64,000 nt of DNA, from NCBI GenBank assembly GCA_900110015.1, contig FOCD01000002.1, forward strand, positions 744,001 through 808,000, written 5' to 3'. How positions within the stretch are numbered: position 1 is the stretch's first letter; every line of letters begins with the position of its first letter. Source of the DNA: Terribacillus saccharophilus (GTDB lineage: Bacteria; Bacillota; Bacilli; Bacillales; Amphibacillaceae). The notes below the pieces were generated by a model. That model saw only the letters and a list, made by a program, of their open reading frames with translations, did no database searches and had not been told where the DNA came from. Made by a program: the position numbers and the translations under genes. Positions 16,632 through 28,400 of the stretch are shown here, piece after piece.

Positions 16632-17474
16632 TTATCCTTTCGTTCCGCCGGTCGTCAGCCCGGAAACAAAGTTTCGCTGCAGCAGCAAGAAGACGATGGC
16701 AATTGGAATACTTATCAAGATCGCTCCGGCAGCAAACGTTGTATAGCTTGCCCCCATTACTTCATTTACTAAGTTAAATAGGCCAATCGGAAGCGTATAG
16801 GCTTCAGTCGTTCGCAGTATGACGGAGGATAAAACAAAATCTCCTAATGGCACCGTGAACCCATTCATGGCGACAACCGCAAGCATCGGTTTCGATAATG
16901 GCATGATAATCTGCCAAAATGTCCGGGTGAAGCTGGCACCATCTATCCGTGCACTTTCATCAAGCTCCATCGGAATGGAATCCATATAGCCCTTCATTAA
17001 GTAGGTATTCATTGGAATTAAGCCACCGATGTACAGCAGAATCAGCAGCCAATGACTGTTGACCATATCCAGCATCTGCGCCAGTACAAAGAGTGCGATC
17101 AGTGCAGAAAATTGCGGAATCATCTGCAGCAGCAGAAAGACGGTCAATGTGTTTTTCCTGCCTTTAAAACGGAAGCGCGAAAAGGCATAGCCTGTAAACG
17201 ATACACTGATGATGGCACCAACCATCGTGAAAAAGCTGATTTTAACCGAATTTATATACCACTGCCCATAAGGCAGAGAAGCAGAGCCTTCGAACAGTTC
17301 CTTATAATGTGCCAACGTCGGATTTTTCGGAATGATGGATGTACTGATTAAACTGTTTCCAGGATTGAAGCTTGCGCCAATTGTCCACGCGAGCGGATAC
17401 AGAATCATAATCGACATAACAATCAGCACACCATAGGAAAGTGTAAGGCGAATCAAACGAGATCGATTGCGCAT
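16632..17474 (-). CDS. ganQ: Galacto-oligosaccharide ABC permease, MalG-like
   Basis: Binding-protein-dependent sugar transporter subunit of 280 aa with six predicted helices. The EAA loop that contacts the ATPase (MDSIPMELDESARIDGASFTRTFWQIIMPLSKP) is at the expected position before the last helices. ATG 17474 lies 7 nt after the GGAG at the ganP end; ATG 17480 overlaps the ganP stop (ATGA), so the two proteins are translationally coupled. No ATPase gene is in the cluster; a shared MsmX-type ATPase encoded elsewhere is expected from the B. subtilis system. Confidence 0.9.
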   Translation of the reverse strand: MRNRSRLIRLTLSYGVLIVMSIMILYPLAWTIGASFNPGNSLISTSIIPKNPTLAHYKELFEGSASLPYGQWYINSVKISFFTMVGAIISVSFTGYAFSRFRFKGRKNTLTVFLLLQMIPQFSALIALFVLAQMLDMVNSHWLLILLYIGGLIPMNTYLMKGYMDSIPMELDESARIDGASFTRTFWQIIMPLSKPMLAVVAMNGFTVPLGDFVLSSVILRTTEAYTLPIGLFNLVNEVMGASYTTFAAGAILISIPIAIVFLLLQRNFVSGLTTGGTKG

Positions 17475-17476
17475 GC

Positions 17477-18733
17477 TCATGCTCCTTCCTTGAATGTACT
17501 TGATTTTCGGAACTGCCATAATGCAATGGATACGACAACGACTGATAACATGATCGTCAGGGCAGCTGCCAACGCATATTGGCTGGACTGCATTGTCAGT
17601 TTATAAATCCACGAAACTAAAATATCTGTACCGCCGGCAGTGGAGTCCGGAACCGCCGGCCCTCCTGCATTAAACAGATAGATAATATTGAAGTTATTAA
17701 AGTTGAATGTAAATTGCGTGATGATAATGGGCGAGATCGACAATAGAATCATTGGCATGGTAATGTGGCGGAATTTTGAAAAGGCAGACGCCCCATCAAT
17801 TGTCGCTGCTTCATACAAGTCCTCAGGTATCGATTGCAGCACACCTGTTGTCACAAGAAAAATGTACGGGAAACCGAGCCAGCCTTGCATCATGATCAGT
17901 GCGAATCGTGCCCAGTTTGGATCTGTCAGCCAAGGGATGGCGTCGATGCCTAGTGCAGCCAGGATATCGTTGTTCACCGCTCCGAAGCTATCATTGAATA
18001 AGCCAGCAAAAATCAAGATGGTGACGAATCCAGGAACCGCCCATGGCAAGACGAGAATCGTACGAAACAGTTTTTTGAAACGGATTTCTTTTTGATTTAC
18101 AACTACTGCGAGAAAGATTCCTAGTGCGACTTGCAGCGTGGACGCAACGATTGTCCAGACTACCGTCCACGCAAGTACATCGAAGAAAGTTGAGCGCCAG
18201 ATGTCGACAGTGAAGATTTCCTTGAATGTACTGAACCCGACCCATTCGACCAGTTTAGCCGGTGGTGAATTATATAAATCATAATTCGTAAAGGCGATCG
18301 CGAAGCTGAAAAGGATTGGGAAAACGACAGCGAATAATAGCAGCAAGAACGCAGGTCCGCTGATCAAATACGGATAACCTTTGAACAGCACATGCTGATA
18401 CTGCTGCCGAAGTGTATACAGTGTCTGCTTGTTATCTCGCATAATGCCTGTTTTATAGGCGTCCCGCAGATTCAAATAATAGACTATCAAACCTAGGAAG
18501 ATAACAATCAACGCTATGAGTCCTTCTGCCAATAGGAAAATCGAGTTATCTCTTGGAAGCTCAGTCCCAAGCGTGACGATACCCCACAACCCCATATTCA
18601 ACAGATCTTTAAATGCAACAAAGAAAGAAACGGTTATCAGCAGAAACAATAATCCTTTCAGCCATTGCCGATGATAAAACTGACCGAAACCTGGTATGAT
18701 CGATAGCAACAATGCTACTTTACGATGCTGCAT
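17477..18733 (-). CDS. ganP: Galacto-oligosaccharide ABC permease, MalF-like
   Basis: Membrane subunit of 418 aa, the same length as I recall for B. subtilis GanP. An N-terminal pair of helices (about 8-45) precedes the permease core with the EAA motif (LYEAATIDGASAFSKFRHITMP). Partner of GanQ and of the lipoprotein GanS. ATG 18733 follows GAGGAGGA at good spacing. A strong stem-loop separates it from ganS. Confidence 0.9.
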   Translation of the reverse strand: MQHRKVALLLSIIPGFGQFYHRQWLKGLLFLLITVSFFVAFKDLLNMGLWGIVTLGTELPRDNSIFLLAEGLIALIVIFLGLIVYYLNLRDAYKTGIMRDNKQTLYTLRQQYQHVLFKGYPYLISGPAFLLLLFAVVFPILFSFAIAFTNYDLYNSPPAKLVEWVGFSTFKEIFTVDIWRSTFFDVLAWTVVWTIVASTLQVALGIFLAVVVNQKEIRFKKLFRTILVLPWAVPGFVTILIFAGLFNDSFGAVNNDILAALGIDAIPWLTDPNWARFALIMMQGWLGFPYIFLVTTGVLQSIPEDLYEAATIDGASAFSKFRHITMPMILLSISPIIITQFTFNFNNFNIIYLFNAGGPAVPDSTAGGTDILVSWIYKLTMQSSQYALAAALTIMLSVVVVSIALWQFRKSSTFKEGA

Positions 18734-18760
18734 GAATACTCCTCCTCGTACATAGGAAAT

Positions 18761-18785
18761 ACGCGCCGGCACAATGCCGGCGCGT
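18761..18785 (-). other. Intercistronic stem-loop between ganS and ganP
   Basis: Perfect 10-bp GC-rich stem ACGCGCCGGC / GCCGGCGCGT with a 5-nt loop and no T-run. Such structures between a binding-protein gene and its permease genes commonly protect the upstream mRNA from 3' decay, giving excess binding protein. That role is inference here. Confidence 0.7.
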
Positions 18786-18790
18786 CCCTA

Positions 18791-20059
18791 TCATTTTCCG
18801 CCGTGATTTGCCTCTATTTGACCTTCAATAGATTTTACCGCCTGATCAAGTGCTTCCTGCGGCTCAGATTTTCCGGTCGCAATTGTCTGCAGGGCAGCAT
18901 CCGTAGGTTTCCATACTTCATTCATTTCCGGTATACCAGGTGTAAGATCAGAGAACTGTGATTGTTCCGCAATTGCCTTAGAAGCATCACTTTCCATTAC
19001 TTCCTGATCTTCTGCCAGCGCCTTCACTGCTGGAACTTCTTTTGTTTTTTCATAACGAACCTTAGAAACTTCTTCATTACTCAAATACTTTACTAGCTCT
19101 TCTGCCAACTCAGCATTCTTTGAGAAAGTACTTACGTTATAGCTTTTAACTCCGATGAATGCACGCATGTTCTCCCCATTTGATAGCTTCGGCAAGGAAG
19201 CAATACCATAGTCGACTCCAGCTGATTCAAATGGTTCCAGGTTCCATGGACCTGAAATGATAGCGGCAGCTTTTCCTTCAGTAAACAGCGATTCGATTAC
19301 ATTGATACCTTGCTCACCTACCATACCAGCTGGGAAGATCTTCTCATCGTAGAAACGTTTAATTTCATTCGCTCCTTCTACAGATCCCTCATTGTTTAAT
19401 CCGATATCTTCCGGATTGAATGTACCATCACCGTTCTTGCCAAAGACATATCCACCATAACCACTCAGAACGCTATTGGCGTAATACGTCTGATCAAACT
19501 GTGCAAGAAAGCCGTATTGCTCGCCTTTCCTGACTTCTTTAGAATAATTGAACCACCCCTCCAAATCCTGTGGCAGTTCTTCTTCGGTAATAAGATCTTT
19601 ATTATAGTAGAGCATCGTCGTTTCAACGGCTTTCGGAAGTCCATACACTTTGCCATCAACGATCTGTGACTGCATGGCTGACTCCGTGTAAGTGGATTGG
19701 AGTGCTTCATCTACAGCTATTTCTTTCACCAAGCCCTCTGTTACAGCCGATCCCATTTGATCTCCCGGCATTGTGAATACATCCGGTCCTGACCCTCCTG
19801 GACCATCCAGGCGTAAATCTTCTAATTGCTGCGCATAGTTCTTCTCAATTATCTCTACCGTCACATCATGTTCTTTCTCAAATTCAGCAACAGCGTCTTC
19901 GATACCGATGGCTTTCTCTTTATCTTCCCAAATAACCAATTTGTTACTTTTCTCTGACTCACTACCATCAGCACCACTCTCTTGCGGTCCACATCCAGCC
20001 AGCAAAACTCCCGTCATCAAACCAGATACCAAGCCAAGCATTAGCTTTTTCCTTTTCAC
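18791..20059 (-). CDS. ganS: Galacto-oligosaccharide-binding lipoprotein
   Basis: Extracellular solute-binding lipoprotein of 422 aa (family 1), delivering galactan oligomers to GanPQ. The signal peptide ends in the lipobox LLAGC with lipidated Cys23, followed by a Ser/Glu linker and a two-lobed maltose-binding-like fold. Start is GTG 20059 with AAGGAG about 9 nt upstream. It heads the gan operon. A perfect cre box lies between the promoter region and the ribosome site. Confidence 0.9.
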   Translation of the reverse strand: MKRKKLMLGLVSGLMTGVLLAGCGPQESGADGSESEKSNKLVIWEDKEKAIGIEDAVAEFEKEHDVTVEIIEKNYAQQLEDLRLDGPGGSGPDVFTMPGDQMGSAVTEGLVKEIAVDEALQSTYTESAMQSQIVDGKVYGLPKAVETTMLYYNKDLITEEELPQDLEGWFNYSKEVRKGEQYGFLAQFDQTYYANSVLSGYGGYVFGKNGDGTFNPEDIGLNNEGSVEGANEIKRFYDEKIFPAGMVGEQGINVIESLFTEGKAAAIISGPWNLEPFESAGVDYGIASLPKLSNGENMRAFIGVKSYNVSTFSKNAELAEELVKYLSNEEVSKVRYEKTKEVPAVKALAEDQEVMESDASKAIAEQSQFSDLTPGIPEMNEVWKPTDAALQTIATGKSEPQEALDQAVKSIEGQIEANHGGK

Positions 20060-20078
20060 CCGACCCCACTCCTTTTGT

Positions 20079-20161
20079 TGAAAGCGTTTACAACAATAAA
20101 GATAGCATTATAGTAATACGAAGTAAACAATTATTTTACTTATATAAGGTAAATAATTTAC
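20079..20161 (-). promoter_or_regulatory. ganS control region: cre box and GanR-like inverted repeats
   Basis: TGAAAGCGTTTACA (20079-20092) is a perfect cre match (plus-strand reading; the site is near-palindromic). Further upstream, AGTAAA-N7-TTTACT (20122-20140) and the 13-bp palindrome GTAAATAATTTAC (20149-20161) share half-sites with the inverted repeat in front of ganR, so both are candidate GanR operators. A TATAAT-like element lies near 20107-20113, but the -35 spacing is ambiguous, so I do not fix the promoter. Confidence 0.6.
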
Positions 20162-20165
20162 GCAA

Positions 20166-21310
<1,145 letters not shown>

Positions 21311-21361
21311 ATCTCTAACTTAGTTAATTAAATTAATAAAGTCTATTTAGGAGGAATTGTA

Positions 21362-22534
21362 ATGACGGTTAACCCGAATTTAACAGCTTCATTTCAAGAG
21401 ATCTTTCAAACTTCAGAAACACCACGCCAATTCTTTGCTCCCGGAAGAATCAATTTGATTGGCGAGCACACCGATTATAATGGAGGACATGTATTTCCAG
21501 CAGCAATCTCCTATGGCACTTACGCTTTGGCTGTAAAGCGCAATGACAATTTACTCAGATTTTACAGCATGAACTTTTCTGAAAACGGTATCATTGAACG
21601 GACATTAGATGATCTTGCCTATCGTTCTGAAGATAATTGGGCCAACTATCCAAAAGGTGTACTGCTTTATTTGCACCAAGCTACCGATAAAATAACATCT
21701 GGTATGGATATCCTTTTTTATGGTGATATACCGAATGGCGCGGGTCTTTCTTCTTCCGCTTCTATAGAGCTAGTCACAGGTGTATTGGCTGATAGTGTGT
21801 ACGGACTTGGAATGGAACGAATTCCGCTTGTACAGCTTGGGCAACGGGTGGAAAACGAATATATCGGTGTAAACAGCGGTATCATGGACCAATTTTCAGT
21901 TGGAATGGGCAAACAAGGACACGCCATTCTGCTTGACTGCAATACATTGGCCTATGAGCATGCCCCTGTGGACCTGTCTGAACATGTCATCTTAATCGCC
22001 AATACGAATAAACAACGAACATTATCTGGCTCAAAATATAACGAACGACGATCAGAATGCGAAGCTGCTCTGCAGGATTTGCAGCAAGAACTAAAAATTA
22101 ATAGTCTTGGTGAGCTTACACCAGATACTTTTGAACAGCACCATACATTAATCAGCAATCCTGTTCACGTCAAACGGGCACGCCATGCTGTGTATGAGAA
22201 CAATCGCACCATTGAGGCACTAAAGAAACTCCAAAGGCATGACTTGGCTGCATTCGGGGAATTGATGAATGATTCGCATCGTTCACTGCGGGATGATTAT
22301 GAAGTGACCGGACAGGAACTCGATACGATTGTTGAAGCAGCATGGGCACAGGATGGCGTTCTTGGCGCCCGTATGACTGGTGCTGGATTTGGCGGCTGTG
22401 CTATTGCACTAGTGGAAAAAGATAAAGCGGATGCTGTTCAAGCAGGTATCCAGCAACACTATAAAGAAAAAATCGGATATGAAGCAACCTTCTATACCGC
22501 AACAATCGGCGACGGTGCAAAGGAACTAGCATAA
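21362..22534 (+). CDS. galK: Galactokinase
   Basis: GHMP-family kinase of 390 aa that phosphorylates alpha-D-galactose at C1 with ATP. Signature motifs are GRINLIGEHTDYNGG near the N-terminus (galactose site), the phosphate loop GAGLSSSASIE, the catalytic-base region NSGIMDQFS and the C-terminal GARMTGAGFGG. ATG follows AGGAGG. First gene of galK-galT-galM, 14 nt before galT, divergent from ganR. Confidence 0.95.
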   Translation: MTVNPNLTASFQEIFQTSETPRQFFAPGRINLIGEHTDYNGGHVFPAAISYGTYALAVKRNDNLLRFYSMNFSENGIIERTLDDLAYRSEDNWANYPKGVLLYLHQATDKITSGMDILFYGDIPNGAGLSSSASIELVTGVLADSVYGLGMERIPLVQLGQRVENEYIGVNSGIMDQFSVGMGKQGHAILLDCNTLAYEHAPVDLSEHVILIANTNKQRTLSGSKYNERRSECEAALQDLQQELKINSLGELTPDTFEQHHTLISNPVHVKRARHAVYENNRTIEALKKLQRHDLAAFGELMNDSHRSLRDDYEVTGQELDTIVEAAWAQDGVLGARMTGAGFGGCAIALVEKDKADAVQAGIQQHYKEKIGYEATFYTATIGDGAKELA

Positions 22535-22548
22535 AAGGACGTGTTCAT

Positions 22549-24042
22549 ATGATTTATTCAGATATTGAGAGTTTATTGGAACAAACTTGTAAGGAAGATT
22601 TGATACAGGAACGGGATATCATCTATGTACGCAACCAGGTGATGCACTTGTTGAAGATGACAACATATCCAGAACATAAGATTTTAACAAGCTCCGATTC
22701 AATACCGGATTTAGTAGATAGAATCATAGAATATGCCGTGAAGGAAGATATAATCGATAACATTCTGGATGAGAAGGAGATGCTTGCTGCATCGTTGATG
22801 AATTGCTTCATGCCTCGACCTTCCACTGTTCAAACTTTATTTGAGGGCTATTATAAGAAATCACCTGAGCAGGCAACGGATTACTTTTATAATCTAAGCA
22901 AGAACAGCAACTACATCCAAATGAATCGGATCAAAAAGAACATATCGTATAAAACACAAACAGAATATGGCGAAATGGATATTACTATCAATTTGTCCAA
23001 ACCAGAAAAAGATCCAGAGCAAATCAAGCGCGAGCGGATGACGAAACAGGATAATTCCTACCCTCTTTGCGTGCTCTGTAAAGAAAACGAAGGCTATGCC
23101 GGCAGAATCGGTTATCCTGCACGCTCTAACCACCGCGTAATTGAATTGTCACTAGGAGAGGAAAAATGGTTCTTCCAATACTCGCCGTATGTTTATTACG
23201 ATGAACACAGCATCGTATTATCAGAAGAACATCGGGATATGAAAATAAATGCAGATGCATTCCGCAGACTGCTTGAATTTGTAGAAAAGTTCCCTCATTA
23301 TTTCATCGGCTCGAACGCTGATTTGCCGATTGTAGGAGGCTCCATTCTCTCCCACGATCATTATCAAGCAGGTCGCTATACCTTTGCCATGACCAACGCG
23401 GAAGAACGCTATACCTTCCCGATTCATGCGCACCCAGATGTAAGTGCAGCTGTGCTCAATTGGCCGCTGACGGTCATCCGGCTCAAGGCGGATGACCAAG
23501 AAAAGCTTGCGAAAGCAGCAGAAAGCATTCTAGCGTTTTGGCGTGATTACGATGATGAAGATGCGTCCATTATGTCTTTTACAGACGATACGCCGCATAA
23601 TACAATAACTCCGATTGCTAGGATGCGGGATGACTTGTATGAAATGGATCTTGTACTTCGCAATAATCGTACGACAGCTACCCATCCATTAGGCATCTTT
23701 CACCCGCATGCAGATGTGCATCACATCAAAAAAGAAAATATCGGCTTGATTGAAGTAATGGGTCTTGCAGTTTTACCGCCACGCTTAGCAACGGAGCTTG
23801 AAACAATTTATAAGTTCCTCGCCGGAAAAGCAGATGAAGTGGACGCTCCGCACGAAGAATGGGCTCAGGAATTGCGGAAGAAACATGGCTTCCTTCACAA
23901 CGAACAATATGCAAAAGAAGTTGTACAAAAAGAACTTGGCCAGAAATTTGTCCGTGTATTAGAGGATGCTGGTGTCTTCAAGGACGATAAAGCCTTGCAA
24001 CGTTTTATCACAAAACTTAATCAGAAAGTGGTGTCTTCATGA
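22549..24042 (+). CDS. galT: Galactose-1-phosphate uridylyltransferase, Firmicute type (class II)
   Basis: Exchanges UMP between UDP-glucose and galactose-1-phosphate. At 497 aa it is the long Firmicute GalT2 form, not the short E. coli type. Visible are SYPLCVLCKENEGYAGR, the EEKWFFQYSPYVYYDEH core, the SNADLPIVGGSILSHDHYQAG substrate region and FHPHADVHHIKKENIGLIEVMG near the C-terminus. It overlaps galM by 4 nt (ATGA), so translation is coupled. Confidence 0.94.
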   Translation: MIYSDIESLLEQTCKEDLIQERDIIYVRNQVMHLLKMTTYPEHKILTSSDSIPDLVDRIIEYAVKEDIIDNILDEKEMLAASLMNCFMPRPSTVQTLFEGYYKKSPEQATDYFYNLSKNSNYIQMNRIKKNISYKTQTEYGEMDITINLSKPEKDPEQIKRERMTKQDNSYPLCVLCKENEGYAGRIGYPARSNHRVIELSLGEEKWFFQYSPYVYYDEHSIVLSEEHRDMKINADAFRRLLEFVEKFPHYFIGSNADLPIVGGSILSHDHYQAGRYTFAMTNAEERYTFPIHAHPDVSAAVLNWPLTVIRLKADDQEKLAKAAESILAFWRDYDDEDASIMSFTDDTPHNTITPIARMRDDLYEMDLVLRNNRTTATHPLGIFHPHADVHHIKKENIGLIEVMGLAVLPPRLATELETIYKFLAGKADEVDAPHEEWAQELRKKHGFLHNEQYAKEVVQKELGQKFVRVLEDAGVFKDDKALQRFITKLNQKVVSS

Positions 24043-25070
24043 TCGAAAAGACTGCGCTTCAGGATGGATGGGAATTGTACACTGTTACTAATAATAAAGG
24101 GATGCGGCTTGAAGTGCTGAACTTCGGGGGCATCATTACTTCTTTAGAAGTCCCTGATAAAGACGGAAACTTGGAGAATATTGTACTAGGTTATCGCGAA
24201 CTTCAAGATTACAAAGATAATCCGAATTACTTCGGAGCCTTAATCGGCCGTGTTGCTGGACGGATACAAGACTCAGAATTCGAGTTAAGCGGTGACTCAT
24301 TCCAACTGAAAGCAAATGAAGGGAAACATCAGCTGCATGGCGGTCCTGAAGGCTTTCACCAAGTACTTTGGGAAGTTGAACCTTTTGAAGAAAATCAAAC
24401 AAACGGCCTTCGACTCTCTTATACTAGTAAGGATGGTGAAGGCGGCTATCCAGGCAATTTAACGGTGAATGTCACTTATACTCTTACTGAGGACAATAAA
24501 CTGGTGATCCTTTATGAAGCAACAACTGACAAAGCAACTCCTGTCACTCTAACAAACCATACGTACTTCAATCTCAGTGGCAACCTGAAAAGGACTGTTG
24601 CAACGCAGCAGGCAATGGTCGCAAGTGATCATTACACGGAGTTGGATGAAGAACTGATTTCAACAGGAAGACTGCTGGATACAACTGATTCTCCATTCGA
24701 TTTGCAATCATTCAAACCACTACAGGAAGTATTCAGCACGCTGCATGATCAGCTTCACATTGCCGGGGAAGGCATTGATCACTATTTTTTGTTCTCAAGC
24801 AATGAGAAACCAAAAGCAGGGCTCTATGACCCCGAAAGTGGACGACTAATGACTGTTGAATCGAACCAGCCTGGTCTCGTTTTATACACGGGCAATGGAC
24901 TGGATGATTCATTGGAACTAAAAGAACGCAAGTCGGAAAAGTACCTGGGCATTTGTTTCGAAACGCAGGCTTTCCCTGCAGGCTTGCATCATGACGGTTT
25001 TCCTGACCTCATTCTCAAGCCGGACGAAACGTACCGAAAAGAAACTTCATTCTCTTTTTCTATTAAATAA
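24039..25070 (+). CDS. galM: Aldose 1-epimerase (galactose mutarotase)
   Basis: Interconverts beta- and alpha-D-galactose so that GalK receives the alpha anomer released by GanA. Length 343 aa, typical. Visible are the NYFGALIGRVAGRI segment, HQLHGGPEGFH (substrate His), LTNHTYFNLSG (second His), the HYFLF strand and the C-terminal CFETQAFPAG with the catalytic Glu. Last gene of the gal operon; no galE is present here. Confidence 0.93.
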   Translation: MIEKTALQDGWELYTVTNNKGMRLEVLNFGGIITSLEVPDKDGNLENIVLGYRELQDYKDNPNYFGALIGRVAGRIQDSEFELSGDSFQLKANEGKHQLHGGPEGFHQVLWEVEPFEENQTNGLRLSYTSKDGEGGYPGNLTVNVTYTLTEDNKLVILYEATTDKATPVTLTNHTYFNLSGNLKRTVATQQAMVASDHYTELDEELISTGRLLDTTDSPFDLQSFKPLQEVFSTLHDQLHIAGEGIDHYFLFSSNEKPKAGLYDPESGRLMTVESNQPGLVLYTGNGLDDSLELKERKSEKYLGICFETQAFPAGLHHDGFPDLILKPDETYRKETSFSFSIK

Positions 25071-25083
25071 CCAAGTAGCAATC

Positions 25084-25111
25084 AGCTAGTCTTATGACTG
25101 GCTGTTTTTTT
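25084..25111 (+). terminator. Terminator of galKTM
   Basis: Stem CAGCTAGTC / GACTGGCTG (one G-U pair), 4-nt loop, then seven T. Confidence 0.85.
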
Positions 25112-25341
25112 ATGTAAAAATACCTATGCTTTCCGATGGATATTTCAGCTTCTATATCCTCCCAAAAGTAAAAATATCCTATATGAAAGCCTTCACAAAA
25201 GGTACTAATATATCAAATTTACCAATTTATAGATATATCTTTTGAAATTTAGGTTATAGAGGCTTATTGTATCGACTAATGTTACAGAAAAGTTACACAT
25301 TGTAACAAAATCTGCAGATTCACTACATAACATGGAGGGTT

Positions 25342-25425
25342 ATGACGCTATTGAAACTATGTATACACAGATATTGTTGCCAGCCGTTAAAACTGCTTCA
25401 GCTAATTCCCAATGGAAAGAGGTAA
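25342..25425 (+). CDS. Possible 27-aa leader peptide before the adhesin gene
   Basis: Short frame MTLLKLCIHRYCCQ... ending PNGKR, with GGAGGG 2-7 nt before its ATG. Its stop codon overlaps the ribosome site of the adhesin and lies 4 nt before that gene's start, a layout that would allow translational coupling or attenuation. Leu-rich with three Cys. Coding potential is uncertain because the spacing to GGAGG is short. The rest of the 25.1-25.4 kb gap is AT-rich and I see no clear promoter in it. Confidence 0.3.
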   Translation: MTLLKLCIHRYCCQPLKLLQLIPNGKR

Positions 25426-25429
25426 AAGG

Positions 25430-28400
25430 ATGAGCAAACGAAAAAACTATGATCACAAAAAGAACATGCAACGGAAAAATAAACTACGTGTGGCAAAGCG
25501 CTCCTCCGCTCTGCTTGCAGCAGCCGCAATCGTTGTAACACCTTATGTATACGATTCCGAACAAAAGACCCTCAGCAAATATACTGCTGAAGCTGCTGAC
25601 ATTGCTGTAATTGGCAACCAGACGCTTAGCGCAAACTATTCGGGTGGCATTCTGACCCTTACTCTTAGAGGAAACCAACTAGCCAATATTGGCGCTATAA
25701 GCAACTACTCACCCAACTTCCAATTGCCTGAAGAACTATCAAGTCTGCTGCAGAATCCTAATATACGTTCCCAAACTACTATCAACTACTCTATTCCATA
25801 CGTAGGTGTCGGCGGTGTGGCAAACTTAACTCACACTGGATCCGTCACCGGAAGCAATCTGACTGTAAACACAACTACAAATTCCTTTGGCGCCAATATC
25901 CGACACACACTAGGTATCGCTGTCTCCAGTCCGACAACCTTTACCGCTCGCATCAATCTAGCAAATTTAGGCATCACCCAGCTGCCAACTGCCTCAGACG
26001 GCAGATTGGATTTCCGTGCCATCGCTGCAGATTCATTAATTGCAAACGTAGATTTACTTAACAGACGGGGTGCTGCCACCTCTATTACGACAGGTATTAC
26101 GGATACGCAGCCGCCAGCAGCTCCTGTCCTTAGTTCCGTAGACAGTGACGATACAACACTTACAGGTACTGCTGAAGCAAACAGCAGAATCAATATCACA
26201 CTGCCTGATGGCTCTACCGCAACTGCCACTACAGATGCAAACGGTAACTGGTCTGCTGCTATTCCAGCTCAACAGGCGGGCGGAACTATTTCTGCTACTG
26301 CTACGGATGCAGCAGGTAACAGAAGTTCAGCGGGTACAGTTTCGGTTACTAATGCTGATACCGAACCTCCTGCGGCACCAGTAATCAACTCTGTGGACAG
26401 TGATGATACAACGGTCTCTGGTACAGCAGAAGCAGGAACAGTAATCACGTTAACACTTGGTGATGGCTCAACAGTTGAAGCCACTACTGATGAAGCTGGT
26501 AATTGGTCAGCTGATATTCCGGCTCAAGCAGCAGATACAACAATCACAGCTGTCGCGACTGACAATGCCGGTAACGAAAGTGACGCAACTAGTGCGACCG
26601 TAACAAATGGTGATACAGAGGCTCCTGCCACTCCAGAGATATCACCGGTCGACAGCGACGATACAACTTTATCGGGTACAGCAGAAGCTGGTTCTGCCAT
26701 CACCATAACACTGCCTGATGGCTCAACAGTCGAGACAGAAGCAGATGACAATGGCAATTGGTCAGCAGAAATACCGGCACAAGATCCCGATAGCGATATT
26801 TCTGTCACTAGCACGGATGCAGCCGGCAATCAAAGTGATCCTGGCTCAGTTACAGTAACGAATGCGGGCGGTGGCGCGGATACAGAACCCCCTGCTGCGC
26901 CAGTCATTGCTCCAGTCACTGATGAAGACACAACACTGACAGGTACAGCGGAAGCGAATGCAGAGATTGTCGTTACATTGCCTGACGGTTCAACTGCGGA
27001 AACAACTGCAGATGCAGATGGGAACTGGACTGTTGAAATACCAGTTCAAACTGCAGATAGCAGCATAACTGCAGTCGCTATCGATGAGGCCGGGAATGAA
27101 AGTGAAGCTGGAAATGTCACCGTTACTGATGCAGACTCCGAGGCACCGACCGCTCCGGAATTCAATCCAATTGATAGTGATGACACTTCTCTTTCTGGTA
27201 CAGCTGAACCGAATACAGATATCATCGTTACACTTCCAGATGGTTCATCTGCGGAAACAACTACTGATGCAGATGGTAACTGGACTGTTGATATCCCTGC
27301 TCAAGAAGCGAATAGCGACATCACAGCAATCGCTGTTGATGAAGCAGGTAATGAAAGTGATGCAGGTTCTGTCACCGTTACCGATGCTGACACTGAAGCA
27401 CCCGGCGCACCGGAAATTAACCCAATTGATAGCGACGACACTTCCCTTTCCGGTACAGCTGAACCGAATACAGATATCGTTGTCACACTTCCAGATGGTT
27501 CTACTGTGGAGACAACTACTGATGCAGATGGGAACTGGACTGTTGATATTCCTGCTCAAGAAGCAGACAGCGAAATATCTGCTGTGGCTGTTGATGAAGC
27601 AGGCAATGAAAGTGATGCGGGCTCTGTTACCGTTACCGATGCTGACACTGAAGCACCAGGCGCACCGGAAATTAACCCAATTGATAGCGACGACACTTCC
27701 CTTTCCGGTACAGCTGAACCGAACACAGATATCGTTGTCACACTTCCAGATGGTTCTACTTTAGACACAACTACTGATGCAGATGGTAACTGGACTGTTG
27801 ATATTCCTGCTCAAGAGACAGGCAGCGTCATCTCCGTTACCGCAACAGATGAAGCCGGAAACGAAAGTGATGCTGGTACTGCAACAGTTACGAATTCAGA
27901 TACAGAAGCACCAGCAGCTCCAGAAGTTAATCCTGTTGATAGTGACGATACTTCTCTTTCCGGTACTGCAGAACCAAATACGGATGTTGTCCTAACATTT
28001 TCCGATGGTACAACAGTGGAAACGCGATCAGATGCTGATGGCAATTGGAATATCGAAATTCCAGCTCAAGAACCTGGCACTGAGATCTCTGTTGTCGCAA
28101 TTGATGATGCCGGTAATCAAAGCGATCCGAGCACCGTCGTAGTAATCAATTATGATTCAGCTCCTCCTGCAGCTCCGGAAATAAATCCGGTCACTAACGC
28201 CGATACATCTATTTCTGGTACAGCTGAAGCAAATGCAACAATTATTGTAACGCTGGCGGATGGCACAACTGCAGAAGCAATAGCTGATTCTGAAGGTAAT
28301 TGGACTGCAGAGATTCCTGCACAAGATCCAGGAAGTGAGATCTCAGCAATTGCTATTGATGAAGCTGGAAATGAAAGCGAATCTGAATCTATAACTGTTG

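Noticed and set aside
27084-27764. 226-codon plus-strand frame inside the adhesin gene
   Set aside because: It is in an alternative frame of the repeats, rich in Leu/Met/Gln, with no start signals. A shadow of the coding sequence.
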